Origin: Trachythela sp. YZ-2020
Lineage: Eukaryota; Cnidaria; Anthozoa; Malacalcyonacea; Clavulariidae
NCBI GenBank assembly: GCA_016169945.1
Contig: JADLSH010000228.1
Span: 62,001 to 126,000 of the forward strand
DNA length: 64,000 nt
Direction of reading: 5' to 3'
Each line of letters opens with the position of its first letter. The first letter of the stretch is position 1. A program made the position numbers and the translations under genes. The notes beneath the pieces were generated by a model. The model was not told the DNA's origin, searched no databases, and worked only from the letters and a program-made list of their open reading frames with translations. Positions 1 through 13,049 of this stretch are shown here, piece after piece.

Positions 1-847
1 CTATCCCTAAGTATCACAATTTACCCCACAATAACCCATATTATCCCCTGACATTATCCCACACATGTTTCAACATCTGAAAATCTGGAGTTTGGGGCGA
101 ATTTGAAACTTGGGTATTCGAGATTTAGGTCCATATTATAGGTGATTTGTCCTTGAGAATGGGATTAAACGTGATATTTAGCATAGTCTTTGGACTTTTA
201 ACAGTTAGTATTCAATATAATTGGTATTATTTGCTGAAAACTGAAATTTCCATAGAATTTCCATGTCTTTTCCAATTCCATGAAAAATTCCTTATCACCT
301 GATATTACTACAAAAATTCCATAAAATATGGAAATTTCCATGAAAGTGGAAACCCTGCATCACACCCATGAAACATAGCCATGCGCCCGCAAAACTTGAT
401 GAACTTTGGATTTCCCATTGCTTTCCTGTTTTTCCGGGTGTAAATATCCGAGTGGAATTAGTACCCTCGCACGGCGCTTCGCGCCGGCTCGGGGATTATG
501 ATTTATTGTAGATATCTGGATCTTGGAAGCGGGAAGCCCTGTATCTGTGAAAATCTGATATTTCGATTGTCGAGCTGTAGATCTGTAGAACTCTGGAGCT
601 GTGAAGTTGTAGATCTCTGGACTGGTAGGTCTGTGGATCTGCAGTGGAGCTGTAGAAAAACCCCGAAATTTGAAGATGTATTCAAGTAAAGTTACGCACG
701 TGTTTACGTGCATACGTCAGGCTATATTATTATAGAATTACGACGTCGCTTCAAATTTCTAGCGTTCAATATTCCTTGATGTTGACTGCTGTACAGATTT
801 TTACTTCCTTTCTAGATATAGAATTTTGAAAACCTGCTCTGACGCCA
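1..847. other. Unique left flank, no gene recognised
   Basis: It contains AT-rich sequence with repeated TTCCAT/ATGGAA blocks (about 240-350) ending in GTGGAAACCCTG at 346-357, which resembles the end of a TIR transposon whose other end lies outside the window. A degenerate CTGTAGATC-like repeat runs from about 500 to 655. Short reading frames on both strands here have no recognisable content. Confidence 0.5.
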
Positions 848-926
848 ACAATTTAGATCTATTTAAAATTGCCAAACACTAGTATAAGTACAACATGAAT
901 GTGACAACCCGGAAGGCCATGTGCTC

Positions 927-1680
927 CTTTGGTTTTCGACCTATTTTTCAAAAGTCCCATGCAAGCTTGCCACTGGCTTGCCTCAAACTACTCCCAAACG
1001 TTTGGGGATGACCAAAACCTCTTTCTTTCATCAAAACAATTATTTTCAAGCTATCTAAACATGCTCTAAAAGTTGAAAATTTTGGGCAAATGCAAAGGGG
1101 GGACCACCGAAAACCGAAAGCCGGACAAAGCAGTGGTTCCCCCTTTGGTTTTCGACTTATTTTTCTAAATTCCCAATCTTGCCCTCAAACTACTCCCAAA
1201 GTTTGGGAGATGGCTAAAACGTCTTTCTTTCATCAAAACAATGATTTTCAAGTTATATAAACATGTTTTAAAGAAGTTGGAAATTTTGGTCAATTGCAAG
1301 GTAGGACCACAGGCAACCGAAGGCCATGTTGTCGACTTATTTTTCAAAACTCCAGATCTCCTTTAAACTACTCCCAAACGTTTGAGAGATGGCGAAAACC
1401 TCTTTCTTTCATCAACACAATAATTTTCTCAAGTTATATAAACATGTTTTAAAAAAGTTGAAAATCTTGGTCAAATGCAAAGGGGAGACCACAGGCAACC
1501 GAGGGCCCTGTTGTCCGCACTTTGGTGTTCGACTTATTTTTTGAAAGTCCCAATCTTCCCTCGAAGTACTCCAAAACGTTTGCGAGATGGTAAGAACCAC
1601 TTTCTTTCATCAAAACAATGATTCTCAAATTATGAGTTGAAAAGTTTGGTCAATTACAAAGGGGCAACCGAAGCCCTAAA
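927..1680. repeat. Tandem repeat, four units of about 190-215 bp, unit A
   Basis: Four diverged units begin near 927, 1144, 1330 and 1520. Each carries TTTTCGAC-TTATTTTT, CAAACTACTCCCAAACGTTT, TCTTTCTTTCATCAA and AAAAGTTGAAAAT in the same order. The minus-strand reading frames inside it are by-products of the repeat. Confidence 0.85.
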
Positions 1681-1717
1681 ACACGCTACGAAGTGATCAC
1701 ACGCTTTGCATACTGTA

Positions 1718-1890
1718 CCGCAATATATGATCCGCAAATTAAAACCGCAAATTTATAATCCGCAAATTATAATCCGCATTTTCCACCGCAATCCACAATT
1801 TATATTCCGCAAATTATAGTCCGCAGTTTACAATGCGCAATTTATAATCCGCAATTTATCATTCGCAGTCCGTAATCCGCAATCCGCACT
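1718..1890. repeat. Short degenerate tandem repeat (CCGCAAATTATAAT), unit A
   Basis: About a dozen imperfect copies of a 13-15-bp unit of the form CCGCAATTTATAAT lie in direct orientation. They are non-coding, with stops in all frames. Confidence 0.8.
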
Positions 1891-2078
1891 TTTCACCAAA
1901 CCATTTGAAAAGATATTTCCAGTTTGAGAGTATTTTGTGATGAAATTCAACAGACATTCCATGAAAATGGAATTAAATTTGTATGCTACGCTTCCGGTCG
2001 TTCGAGCGTATGTTGATTCTCGGATTAAATAGCTTATTCCCTCACAAATGTGAAATTAAACTCTTCTAAAGAGATTTA

Positions 2079-2252
2079 CAGGGTGTTTAAAAAAACCGCT
2101 ACCCTTAGAAATTAGAGGCTTTAGAAAAAGCCTCGATTGTGTACACTTGGGAATTTAAAATTGCTTATTTGCTTCTAATTGCATGCAAATATGCCAGACA
2201 AAGCGAATTTTCTAAAACCTCTAATTTCTAAGGGTTTTTTTGAGACACCCTG
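2079..2252. mobile_element. Mariner-like MITE flanked by TA, unit A
   Basis: This is a 174-bp element with imperfect terminal inverted repeats of about 50 bp: CAGGGTGTTTAAAAAAACC at the left and GGTTTTTTTGAGACACCCTG at the right, with CCTTAGAAATTAGAGG arms inside. It is flanked by TA on both sides (2077-2078 and 2253-2254), the target duplication of Tc1/mariner elements. It has no coding capacity. Confidence 0.8.
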
Positions 2253-2254
2253 TA

Positions 2255-3640
2255 TGTCCGACTGTTTACGGTTTCGAAATTTGCGGCGCCACTATTGTAC
2301 GTATGCAATACATATTCAACATTTGCCCTTTTAGGTATGCCGTCACAGTTTGGATTTAATGCATGATCTCACGTCAATAGGATACGCTTACTCCTGAGCA
2401 CCTGCAGTACCAAGCTTCGTCGGATAAACGAATTTTCGGTAAGTAATTTTATTCAGTGATTTGTATTATAACTTATAAAGCATTCGTGTATTCAAGTTGA
2501 TTATGCATGTGTTTTCCACTGGTTGATAAGTTAACTATATATAATACCTCAACATGTAGCCTGTATGGACGCCAAGGAGACGACATTCCTTCAAAAAGTG
2601 ATTGTAAAGTAAGATATCTATCGCATGAATTTAATATAGCCAATTTAGAGTGAACACAAGACATGGAAATCTGTGGTTTGCCGTTGTAAACAGAGTGAGG
2701 ACATAATATTATAAATATTATGAATTTGTAGCGTTTTCGGATCATTTTCGACCATCCACATTACTAATTGTCACGTCATTAGCTCTTAGAAAAAGTTACG
2801 TTTTTATCATTTTCAGGCTTTATATAGGAAACATTCTGCAGAGAAGAGGCAAACGGGCTTGTAGTGACTTTGTAATATTAGAGATCGATTAAACTAATAA
2901 CATATTAACACAGGATGGTGTAGAGCATTATTTTGTTTTTATTAGCTATTGCTTGCAGATTTCCCAAATCTCAATTACTATATTATTCAGTTTGTAAGCA
3001 AATATGCTATTATGTTTAAGCAGTTAAGCGTGATATCTGTAAAACAAGAAACGGGGAATCGAGAAACGGAACGAGGGATGGAATCCATAGATTCGGCGTG
3101 AAAATCAATGGGGGGTATGCGTGGGCTTTTATTTTAATAAAAATATAGTAAAATAAGTAAAAGTAAATGGCATTTTTCGCCGGTGTATGCGTTTTTCCCC
3201 AAAATTTTTTGTCTCACCCCATGAAGGATAACACAAACTTGAAAATTTTTTGCTGAGTTTGCGAAATTTTTTAAAATGCCTTTACAGAGTACAAAGTATA
3301 AACGGGTATACGCGCTTTATGGCTGCACTATAGTTAGCTTTTATCTTTAACAGGAATAGTATGTAAAGCTACAGATTATAAAAATATGATATAAATTCAT
3401 GCACTTTAAATATGTCTACTTTAACGATACAAGTGTATAGATATTAAGAAATCGAGAGCAAGCAATATATATAAAGATACTGAAAAAATTAGACTACTAG
3501 AAATAGTAGAAAACTGTCTATATGATTCTATTTTGATTGAACATGCCCAGTGCGAGCACCTATTTCATAAATATAAATATATGATAAAATAATCTATTCT
3601 ACATGGAGCATTAGAAGCAAAAAATAAACACACAATGAGA
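2255..3640. other. Gene-free AT-rich upstream sequence, unit A
   Basis: No coding content was recognised. A good 5' splice site consensus (GGTAAGT at 2438) could mark a non-coding first exon of AOS-LOX. Positions 32645-34030 are the same in unit B, with the donor near 32827. Confidence 0.4.
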
Positions 3641-3645
3641 TATGC

Positions 3646-3738
3646 TTTTACAGATTCCGGGTTTTACAGATTCCGGGTTTTACAGATTCCTGGTTTTACA
3701 GATTCCGGGTTTTACAGATTCCGGGTTTTGCAGATTCC
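3646..3738. repeat. Minisatellite, 16-bp unit, about 5.5 copies, unit A
   Basis: The unit TTTTACAGATTCCGGG is repeated almost perfectly, with one CTGG and one GCAG variant. The overlapping reading frame (repeating Phe-Thr-Asp-Ser-Gly) is a repeat artefact. Confidence 0.9.
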
Positions 3739-5170
3739 ATGTCTGGAAGTGGAAAAACGCGGTGTATTTTTTTGACATATTTAATTTTTGTGTATTAAAT
3801 TTGTTCTACAAAACAAAATATGTAATTTATTCGACTGATATTGATATACAAAATCATGGCAACCAGATTTCTCGGCATATCTTATTTTATTATTTTTTTA
3901 TCACTGCACAATTCCATATACAATAGGGAATCTGCCAGTCCGGACAAGTATTGGTACCACCAGGAAAATTTTACGGACGACGCCCTTTAGAATGCCTGAA
4001 AATACAACCATGCCTCCACTAAAAGTAATCCATGACAAAAAATTTTTTAACCGAGTCAGGATTTATTCACATAAAGATAAAAATAGTCTTCAACTTAATA
4101 AAATGATTATTACAATCTATATTGAAACCTATATTTAAGTAAAATTTTCGCTTTACATTACTTACTTAAGTAAGTGATGTGAATGAATTTAGAAAGTTTT
4201 AGTGGGTTATATTAATTAAGAATTTATCACAACAAGTTCTATCACTGCACAGTTTACAGTATGTACTGTTTATCACTGCACACTTTCACTTTATCACTGC
4301 ACAAATTGGTTAATATTATACTGCACACTAAAATTAGGTATGTTTCTCGGTCGAATAAAACTCGTTGTACAATATGTTCCTGGCTCAAAGTCGATGGTTA
4401 ATTTTTTTATAAATTCAGGTTATTATTCTAGTTTAGTCAGAAACTGATATAGTCCAAACGGTATCAAAATACAGTAGATTTCTGCTGTCAGCATATCCTT
4501 GGATTTGCCACCATTGGTTCTGTAGATCTCTGATTTTTGTCCGGCATTTCTTGAGTTGTTCCTGGTAAAGGACTGGTCATTAAGTATAAGGTGGGCTAGG
4601 CCGGAGCACAAGAGGGCTGGGTCACCATGTTTTCGGCCTTCACAGTGTGGTGGGTCATGTTATTTTCAGTCACAGCTAGGGGGTGGGTTATCATATTTCC
4701 AGCCTTTAGTATACAGAAATACACCCTTGTAAATCGCCTTGCTTTTCTTAGTAAAACTCCCTTCTTTTTGAATAACTACTTGAAAATACGACTATTCACA
4801 TCTTTTTTTCCCGCAGCACATACAACCACTCGCCTTCGACTCGTATTTTTATATCTGATACAACACCACCGCTCATTTTGTAAATAATCTTTAAAATATG
4901 GTTAGGGCGGTATCTAATATATATAAGCCGGGTTGTGCGCAGAAACGTTATTCTACATTAAAATGTTTAGAATAAAGACAAATTTGTGAAGATATATAAT
5001 TATTTAACTATACTGTGATATATTGGACTGGAGTCGGTCATGCTATTTCCAGCCAACAAGAGGGAGTGGGTCAATTGATTTTATACCACGGATGGAGGTG
5101 CGTCATGGTTTTTTTGCCCACAGCTTTTAAGAATGCTCCAGCTCACCCCATCCAAAACTTAATGACCGGT
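3739..5170. other. Gene-free stretch with dispersed TATCACTGCACA motifs, unit A
   Basis: The 12-mer TATCACTGCACA occurs near 3898, 4242, 4270 and 4292, with a partial copy (ACTGCACAC) near 4320. A 16-bp palindrome, ACTTACTTAAGTAAGT, lies near 4158-4173. No gene was recognised. The unit B counterpart is 34128-35560. Confidence 0.5.
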
Positions 5171-5174
5171 CCCT

Positions 5175-6490
5175 AATGTTTCTTCTTGGAACGAATTGGG
5201 TGGTTCTCTAGATCTCTTTTCATCTATAAGTTATCTTATTTGGGGGTCATTATCGTCGAACCAATCTTGATGTCGGTGGATTTCGGGGACTCGTGGGAAG
5301 TATGCCTGATTTCTTGGTTGGTCAGCTTCGACACGTCAAAACGTTGAGTTACAGGTGTTTTTGATAGATGTTTCGGGACATGTCTCAGAATCTGATTGAG
5401 CCGTGATATAACTATAGTTGCGATTGTCCGTCCAGCTGTCGTCTGCTTCTGGCATATTTCGAGTGCGAATACCGAGAACAAAAGGTTTGTCATTGTTGGG
5501 CATATCATGAATTGTCTGAAGCAGGAGGTGTTTCTCCGATGATAGTGGGATTCGGATGGAAGTTAGTCGTTCGTTGATAGACGTGGGAGTGAGGTTATAT
5601 CTATTGACGAGTTTTGTTTTTACAGCAAATCCTACTCCATGAATGCGGAGTTGGTTGTGCTCTCTCCCGCTCCGGAAAAAGGTGTAATCCGAGCCAACAT
5701 CATTTAGGCCGCCGACTCCGGAGATTCTGGTTTCAGATAAGGCCGCGATGTCGATGTTGAAGCGGGCTAATTCGTGAGAGAAGGCCTGTACGTCGTGCTG
5801 GTGTGTCCGTTTCATTAAGATCAAGTAAGGTTCTAATGTTCCAGACTGCAACGGTCAAAAGGTGTAAAGGAGGTGTGGAATTTGTGATTTCCTTTGTTTC
5901 GGGCGCATGGTCGATGGTCTGATGATTGCGCCAAAACTAGCCGGACAAAAATGGCGTCCGATTTTTACCCCCTTCTTTTCTAGGAGCTGTGGTGATCCTT
6001 AATAGGCCAGTCCAGACACGAATGCTACAACCGAAGCTCTATATCACCATGCACTGATTCACGAGCAACGATCATCAATACATTCGCCGCCAGTGTGTGG
6101 TCCGTGCTAGGAACTTCCAGCCAACCAAGCCTGTTCCTCTCACTTTTAACCACTGGACTTGGGATAGAGAAGAAAAGAAGAAGGAAATATAGAGGAAGCC
6201 GGTCGCGTGAATTGTTTAGGGTGGTACACATACACACTTTTCATCAGTATTAACTTTGCGGCACCAGTAGAGGAAACAGACAAGTTCGTATGAAGAGGTC
6301 TCCGCCTTTCCGCTAGGCGTCGTCCTTGGACGGGGGGGAGATGATCACAATTTCGTCACGTTTCTACCTTTCGGCCGGTTTGGCTTGAGTGGCCCTACCC
6401 GAAGACGAAACTTCAGCCAACATAGCCCCTTGGTCATCAGCACAAGCAAGCCACCTCACTACGACAAGATATTTTGATCCTGGGATGATG
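5175..6490 (-). mobile_element. LINE fragment (RTE/CFDP2-like endonuclease part), unit A
   Basis: On the minus strand, 5851-5336 reads as the front of an endonuclease/exonuclease/phosphatase domain, with IAALSETRISGVG, SDYTFFRSG and GVGFAVKTK. After an internal deletion and a frame change it continues as ADDSWTD, then TQRFDVSKLTNQEIR, and near 5265 GSTIMTPK/WFDDND-like sequence, all typical of the linker in this LINE type. Positions 5852-6490 look like the 5' end of the element. No reverse transcriptase is attached. The fragment is inactive. Confidence 0.75.
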
Positions 6491-7259
6491 GAGCACCAAC
6501 TTTAATAGTACTATACGCCAAAACAATGCGTATACGATAAGTTAACCGTTTATTTTGACTCTACGGTACAAATTTCAGTACTATTAGTCCGTCTTAGTAA
6601 AAATTCGCATTTTGACAACTCTATAGGGGGAATAAGAGAAAGTCGCTCTTTCAGGAGAGCACAATTTCACAAAGTCTGTATACATGTGGGAAGTTCTTTT
6701 ACAGCCAAACAATAGAACCTTTAAGTCTCTCTGACGTTCTTCCCACTTCCTGCGTACGTTATGTTAGGTGCAATTTAGTGGAGCGAGAGAAAGATATGCC
6801 ATATTTTCATAGTGAAACCTAACTCTGTATTGTCAACATAAAGTTTGTATGCTTATGGATTTGAATCTGAATGTTGAGCGAACCGGATGATGCTATACGA
6901 ATTGTATTATCGAGCTAACTACCGAAGCTTTGAGAGCATAAATTCAAATCCATATTTAAACGCACGAAATGGAATAGTGGGTCAACTCTATTTCAGAGCC
7001 ATCAGATTCGATTACTTTGAATAAAGAGAGGCACACTTGTGGTAAGTTTAGTTGAAGCTAGACTTGTGTGATGCCTGGCGTATTAATCCATATTCTCTGG
7101 AATGTAAAATTTAATAATCAATAACGAATATTTAAAGTTTGTTCGGGCAACCAGGTTAAATATCATTTATGTTTTCTCTCACTACTCTGGTTTAAGTACT
7201 AAATGAATGCAAAGCCCGGCCGAAAATGAATAATAACGAATTTGTTTCTCTTATTACAG
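6491..7259. other. Gene-free stretch just upstream of the AOS-LOX start, unit A
   Basis: Short AT-rich sequence with no coding content. It ends in the pyrimidine-rich splice acceptor at 7259. It is the upstream segment with the most base differences between units (counterpart 36871-37639). Confidence 0.4.
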
Positions 7260-7293
7260 TATTCTGCGTGAATTTTGAATATCGACTGAAAGA
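7260..7293 (+). other. 5' UTR segment before the start codon, copy A
   Basis: A strong 3' splice site (pyrimidine-rich TTTCTCTTATTACAG, ending 7259) lies 34 nt upstream of the ATG, which implies a 5' UTR intron. The ATG has A at -3 and G at +4. A candidate donor for an upstream non-coding exon is GGTAAGT at 2438-2444, but nothing here proves they are joined. No promoter could be assigned. Confidence 0.45.
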
Positions 7294-7300
7294 ATGGTTT
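7294..7300 (+). CDS. AOS-LOX copy A exon 1 (7-nt coding part)
   Basis: The sequence ATGGTTT is followed by the donor GTAAGT. Joined to exon 2 it gives Met-Val-Trp-Glu-Asn, which aligns with the Met-Thr-Trp-Lys-Asn start of the P. homomalla protein. That match is why this start was chosen rather than one inside exon 2. Confidence 0.85.
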
Positions 7301-10300
7301 GTAAGTATATCAAGGCACCATAATACTTATATAAGTACGTAGCGCGGCGATGAGCTTAGTTTATACATGAATATGAAAGCGCTATTCAACCAAAGGTAAA
7401 ACTGCGTCTAAGAATTGTTCAAAGTCTATATCGGTGAGATTAGTGTTTTTTTGGTAATGTTCACTTTTTTCTTTCATACGAAAGGGGAAAATGTGGCATT
7501 TGAAATATTTGCAGAAAAGTTTGGTAAAGAAGAATTAGAGAAGCGATTGAAAGATGAGCTTCAGGTAAGCCGCCAAAGCCATTGAATTCTAAGATTTACT
7601 GAATCACAATATTGAAAGATTGAATTATAAGATTTATTGAATCATAAGATTGGAAGATTAAATTCTACGGATTAAATTATTGAATTCTAAGATTGAATCA
7701 TTGAATTTTAAGATTGACAGATTGAATATTCATAAGATTGAATGATTTAACTCTAAAATTGATTAATTAAATCCTAACATTGAGTTGTTGAATTCTAAGA
7801 CTGAATTATTGGATTCTAAGATTGAATTAATGAATCATAAGATTGAATTACTAAATCGTAACATTGAATGATTGAATTATATAAGAATGAATTAATTATT
7901 GAATCGTAAGATTGAATGTTTGAATCGACAGATTGAATTACTGAATGATAAGATTAAATTATTGAATCCTTATATTGAATCATTGAACCTTTATATCTAA
8001 TGGTCACAAGATTTTCTTATTAATTTAAGTCCCAAGATTTAATCCTTGAATCCTGAAATTTAATTTGATCATTTATTTTAGTGTTAAATCATTGAATCAC
8101 AAAGAGATTGAGTGGTTGAATCTCATCCACTGATGTTTTGCGATTTATTGATTCTCCACAGGCGCATAAAGAGACCCGTTCTCTAACATTTCCATGACGA
8201 CACTATAACGACAGTTCGGGACTGGATGTAGTTTGTCAATTTCCAAAATGTTCACTAAAAGTCAAATAATTTCTTTAGAAACATAAGTATATGCGTTTAA
8301 GCCAACAGTAAGCTCAGGGCAAACTGAAAATATTGTAACGGAAACATTTTAATATTTCGGCGTCTCCATGAATAGTTACCATATGCCATATCATGATATG
8401 TTAACATGGAATTCGAATATATGAAACACCATGTTGATATAACTATAAGATTTGCTTGCAGAAAAGCAAACCAAAATTAAGGTGACTTCCCAACAAATTC
8501 GCAAACAGGTATCTATTTCCCAAATGTGACTTTGGTTGATGGAAATCTGGAATAATCATGGCTAGGGAAAAATTTGCCAAGAGCTGTACGGTAGAGTCAT
8601 GGTATATTTATTCAATATTGACCATATATGTTTAATTTCTTTCAGCCACCGCCGGATTCGCCAGTTTTCGGTGGTCTCAAGTTGCAGATGAAGAAAGAGA
8701 AATTCAAATCTTTATTTCTTCTTGGAACGACTATAAAAGGATTTCGCAGACCTACACATACTTATGCAACGGGAGGATTTGGTGAAATTAAGATTGTTGA
8801 CGATCCCAAATTTCCTGAGCACGAATTTTTCACCGCTGGTCGCAAATTTCCTGCCAGATTACGTCACGCTAACCTAACCTATGAAGATGATGCAGGTAGA
8901 TACACAGGCATCTTCAAACTGCGTGCAATCACTGTAACGGGTAGTAGACGGCCGACAAAGCTTGAAAAAAGTGTCTAGAAAACACTGTTGATGGCATTTT
9001 TTGTTACAAGATGAAACTACGTAAAATGTCTTAGGATAGTGTTTACTTTGAGGGTGAGAGTGGTTGCCAACCGTAATTTTGTGTTTATGTACTAATTTTA
9101 TATTTAAGGTTTTTTCTAAAACATTTCGAAGGATGGGATTTTTGTTGAATGCTGTATTTTATATCAGTGTTTTATTTTAATTGGCCTACTATCTAGTTAA
9201 CATTTGTAAAGCTCGGGTAATCTTCTTTCGTATAATTCAAAATGATATGCTAATAAGAAACATGGCGCAAATACATCAAAACACGACCTTTCAAAAAGAA
9301 GTCACAACAATATGTTTTTGTTGTGTTAAAACAGGCAACAATCACATATGTTTAGATTACATACGAATCAGTACTACACGCCAGGTTGCCACCTGTGTAA
9401 CACAATATATTTATGCTGAGCCAGTCTAGTTTTGGAGTGTAAATGGTTGAAAAACAGCATGTTGGCGCAAACACGTAGTTTTACTACAACACATAGACCT
9501 TCAAAATCGGTAAGTATTCGAAATTAAACGCAATAATTTACGAATTTAAGCCTTTGGGTAACCACTTGTCCTAATAAATCTATCTTTATTTTGAAACTCG
9601 CCTCCATACAGGTATTTTAACAAGTGTAATAGTAATACCATGTTTCTCATAAGCATGTCACTTAAGACAATTTGCTTTTAAATGGAATCCCATCTATCGA
9701 AATGTCGTGATAAAAACCTTCCAATTTCGGTACATAAATAGAAAAATTACGGAAGGCAACCAGTTTCACGGTCAAAGTGAACACACTCCGATGACATTTA
9801 GTGTGGTTTCCTGCTTGTAACAAAAAATGCCATCGACAGTCACTTTTTTCGAGGCTGACCGGCCGTCTATAGTATGTGCACGAATAAAGTACAACCTCGC
9901 ATAAAAGAACCACAGTGACTATATATTTTGGCCACAATCGATATGGAGTCACGAGTTCAATTTTATTTTTGGACAGATAACTTGACCGTGTTGTTGATGA
10001 ACAGAAAACAATGCTTGATTGAAGTCAAATGTTCATATTAGTCTTTTTTAAATATGATTAAAAAACACTTTTAGTCGTGCTTTAAATAGTTCTTGGAACT
10101 AGTCCTCTACCTCAGCTGGAATACAATGGGTATTTTTCAAGACTGACCAGCCTAATTGTTGGCCTCATTAAATGGTTCTTGTATTTAATAAGCTGCTTAA
10201 TTACCTAAATTTCAGACGTGTAATTGTTTATCTTAATTTTTTATGAGGATTTTTTCTGTACCAACTGCACTGTTCTTAAGGAAGGAATTTATTGACAATT

Positions 10301-12905
10301 GTGACAATTATTGACAATGATGCATCATGATTACATTCTTTAGGTGCTGATGGTAGATCATTCTCAATAAAATTTTCTGACAGTGACAGTGAAAGTCCTA
10401 TGGATATAGTCATGAATACTGGAGAAGCTAATATATTCTGGAACGTCTCGAGTTTTGAAGATTTTATTCCTATAAAAAGAGGGGCGGATATTGCTAAAGA
10501 ATATGTTTTCAAGAATCCCTACTAGTAAGTATTGTGGAATTGTTTGTCTATACTGAGACTTGTTTCAAACATGGATTGAATTCATTCTATTATGTCTTCA
10601 TATATATAGCACTGCCGGATAAGTTGTTAGTGAACTGCTGCCTACCTAGACTTGCCCTCTTATACTCTCTCTCTGTGTCGCCCCACTATGTTAACCTGGC
10701 ATTTCATACACGGAAATGGAAAGAATTTAATTAAGTCTAGATGTGCGGCCCCTGTGTACTTTATAGATAGTCACGAAACTCATCTAAATGCCGTAATCCG
10801 CCACACAAAACCCACGTTCTGTTGTTGCATAGCAACATCATACACGAGATAGCTAATGTTCTTATATAATTGAAATGACTACCCCCCCCCCTGCCCCAAC
10901 CATCAGGGGTTAGCTACGGCCCTGTGTACTGGTTAACCCTGCTTCTGTTTTCAACCCATGATTTTCTAGTTATTACAATCTTGTTGAAGCCATGCGACGA
11001 GCTCCGGATACATTTGCCCATCTCTACTATTACTCTCAAGTAACGATGCATTTCAAAGCAAAGGATGGTAAAGTGAGGTACTGCAGATATCGCTCTGTCC
11101 CGGGGGATGTCGATATTAAAGAAGAAGATGAAAGTGGAAGACTGACTGAGGAGGACCAACGGAATATATGGTATTACATTTAAATCATCATTGTGTATTA
11201 GAATCGCGTCAGCCATTTCCATGTACGCCAGTCGCTTCTGGTTCTAACAACATCTAAATATTTTTATGCGCAGAAACTGTACATTAGAACAATTTGAACC
11301 ATAACAATGTAGTACTATCGATATATTCTACTGAAAATTATATCAGAACATGTCAACCGGGGCTCGGAGAACGTGCTTTAATGTAAGTGTTTTAAATTAA
11401 AATTATACTCGACCTACAGTATGTTGTTCAAGCGCTCGCCGGTAATAACTTATTTATTTGGTAAATGTTTTTTAGTAAATTTCATTTCACTATATGAATT
11501 GTCCTGTATTGTGGATACACCGCGTTTATTAATGTGTAAGGACGGATTATCATCAGTGTAAATGATATGACAATAAGCAAAGTGACGTCTTTGCGTTGTA
11601 TTTTAAATGTATTTTGAAAGCCTAAGTGAATATCAGACCGTTTGTGATCATTGTTAAATCTAATCCATTACGAAGTAGTCATTAACAATTGGATGATTGG
11701 GGGCAGCTTTTATACTTAGCTTTTACTCGTTTCGGTTTTTCCAGGAACAGATTCGTTCGTCATGAAAATGAGAAACGACCCGTGGACTATTTACGACAGG
11801 AGTATCGTGATCGTCTTATAAAGGGTACAGTAAATTATCGTTTGCAAATTCAAGTTCATGAATCATCACCAAGTGACACAGCTACCATTTTCCATGCTGG
11901 AATAAAGTGGGATGAGGAAACACATCCCTGGCTTGACTTGGCGACTGTTTGCATCAAAACACCGCTGTCACCTGATGTTTTAGAAAGGTGAGAAACTACA
12001 CTGTTTATAAATCTCATTCACCTACGGAATAGGGGAAGGAACTCAAGGCGAACGACCACCTTTTCAAAGCTACGAATTTATATTTATATCATAAAAATAT
12101 GCAAACCATAACAAATATTTAATAATAGTTAGTAAATAGGTCAACAAGTTAAGAGTGACCGCTTGCGCTCAGGCAACATGCACAGCCTTAATTCAGGCAA
12201 TAGTTCATAAGCAGGCTAGACAAACAGAGAACACCTAAAAATCATACCAAAATGTTACGAATTGGTAAAGATTAATATTGGTGATAATATGCGAAAATAC
12301 TGTCATTCCACACTACAGTGTTTGTGTGATAATTGCAGTCAAGTACAGATTATTACTATTTATTAGCCTAATTAAATTAATCGTTCATTGAGTTATTAAC
12401 AGTATTATAGTGATTGAAAACGCTGCGTAAAAATGTTTGACTTTGTCATTTTTTCAGATACCTGAGGAAATAGATCCCCCATTGACTGTATGTATGTCTA
12501 AATTTTCATAATATACCTTTAGAACTTCCTTCAACATTGGCAATCAACCGGATTCCTTGGGCATCCTTGAAGCAAAATCACCTGAAGATTACAACAGCAT
12601 TGGACAGCTCCGTGTCGCTGTGTACTCGTTTGTCCAGCAAGCTCGTAAACTGAAATTTGGTTCATTGGTTCCAGCTGGAGAAAACGCTGTATATAATATT
12701 GAGATTGAAACTGGGGATAGGGAGCATGCCGGGACCGATGCAAGCATTTCTATCAGGATAATAGGTAGAAATATTTCAATATTCAAGATATATTATTATC
12801 ATTATTACTTCATGATTTTCTTTCAGTTCCCAACTGTGTAACTAAATATTTTACATTGTAATGTATTGTCCACTTGTCTTCTTTGCTGTTGTTGTTGTTG
12901 TCGTT

Positions 12906-12988
<83 letters not shown>

Positions 12989-13002
12989 TGTTGTAGTTGT
13001 AG

Positions 13003-13049
<47 letters not shown>

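Noticed and set aside
2473..2745. 90-codon minus-strand frame conserved in unit B at 32862-33134
   Set aside because: Conservation follows from the segmental duplication alone. The translation has no family resemblance.
9662..9952. 96-codon minus-strand frame in intron 3, also at 40047-40337
   Set aside because: It lies in an AOS-LOX intron with identity explained by the duplication. A hydrophobic start suggests a signal peptide but nothing else supports a gene.
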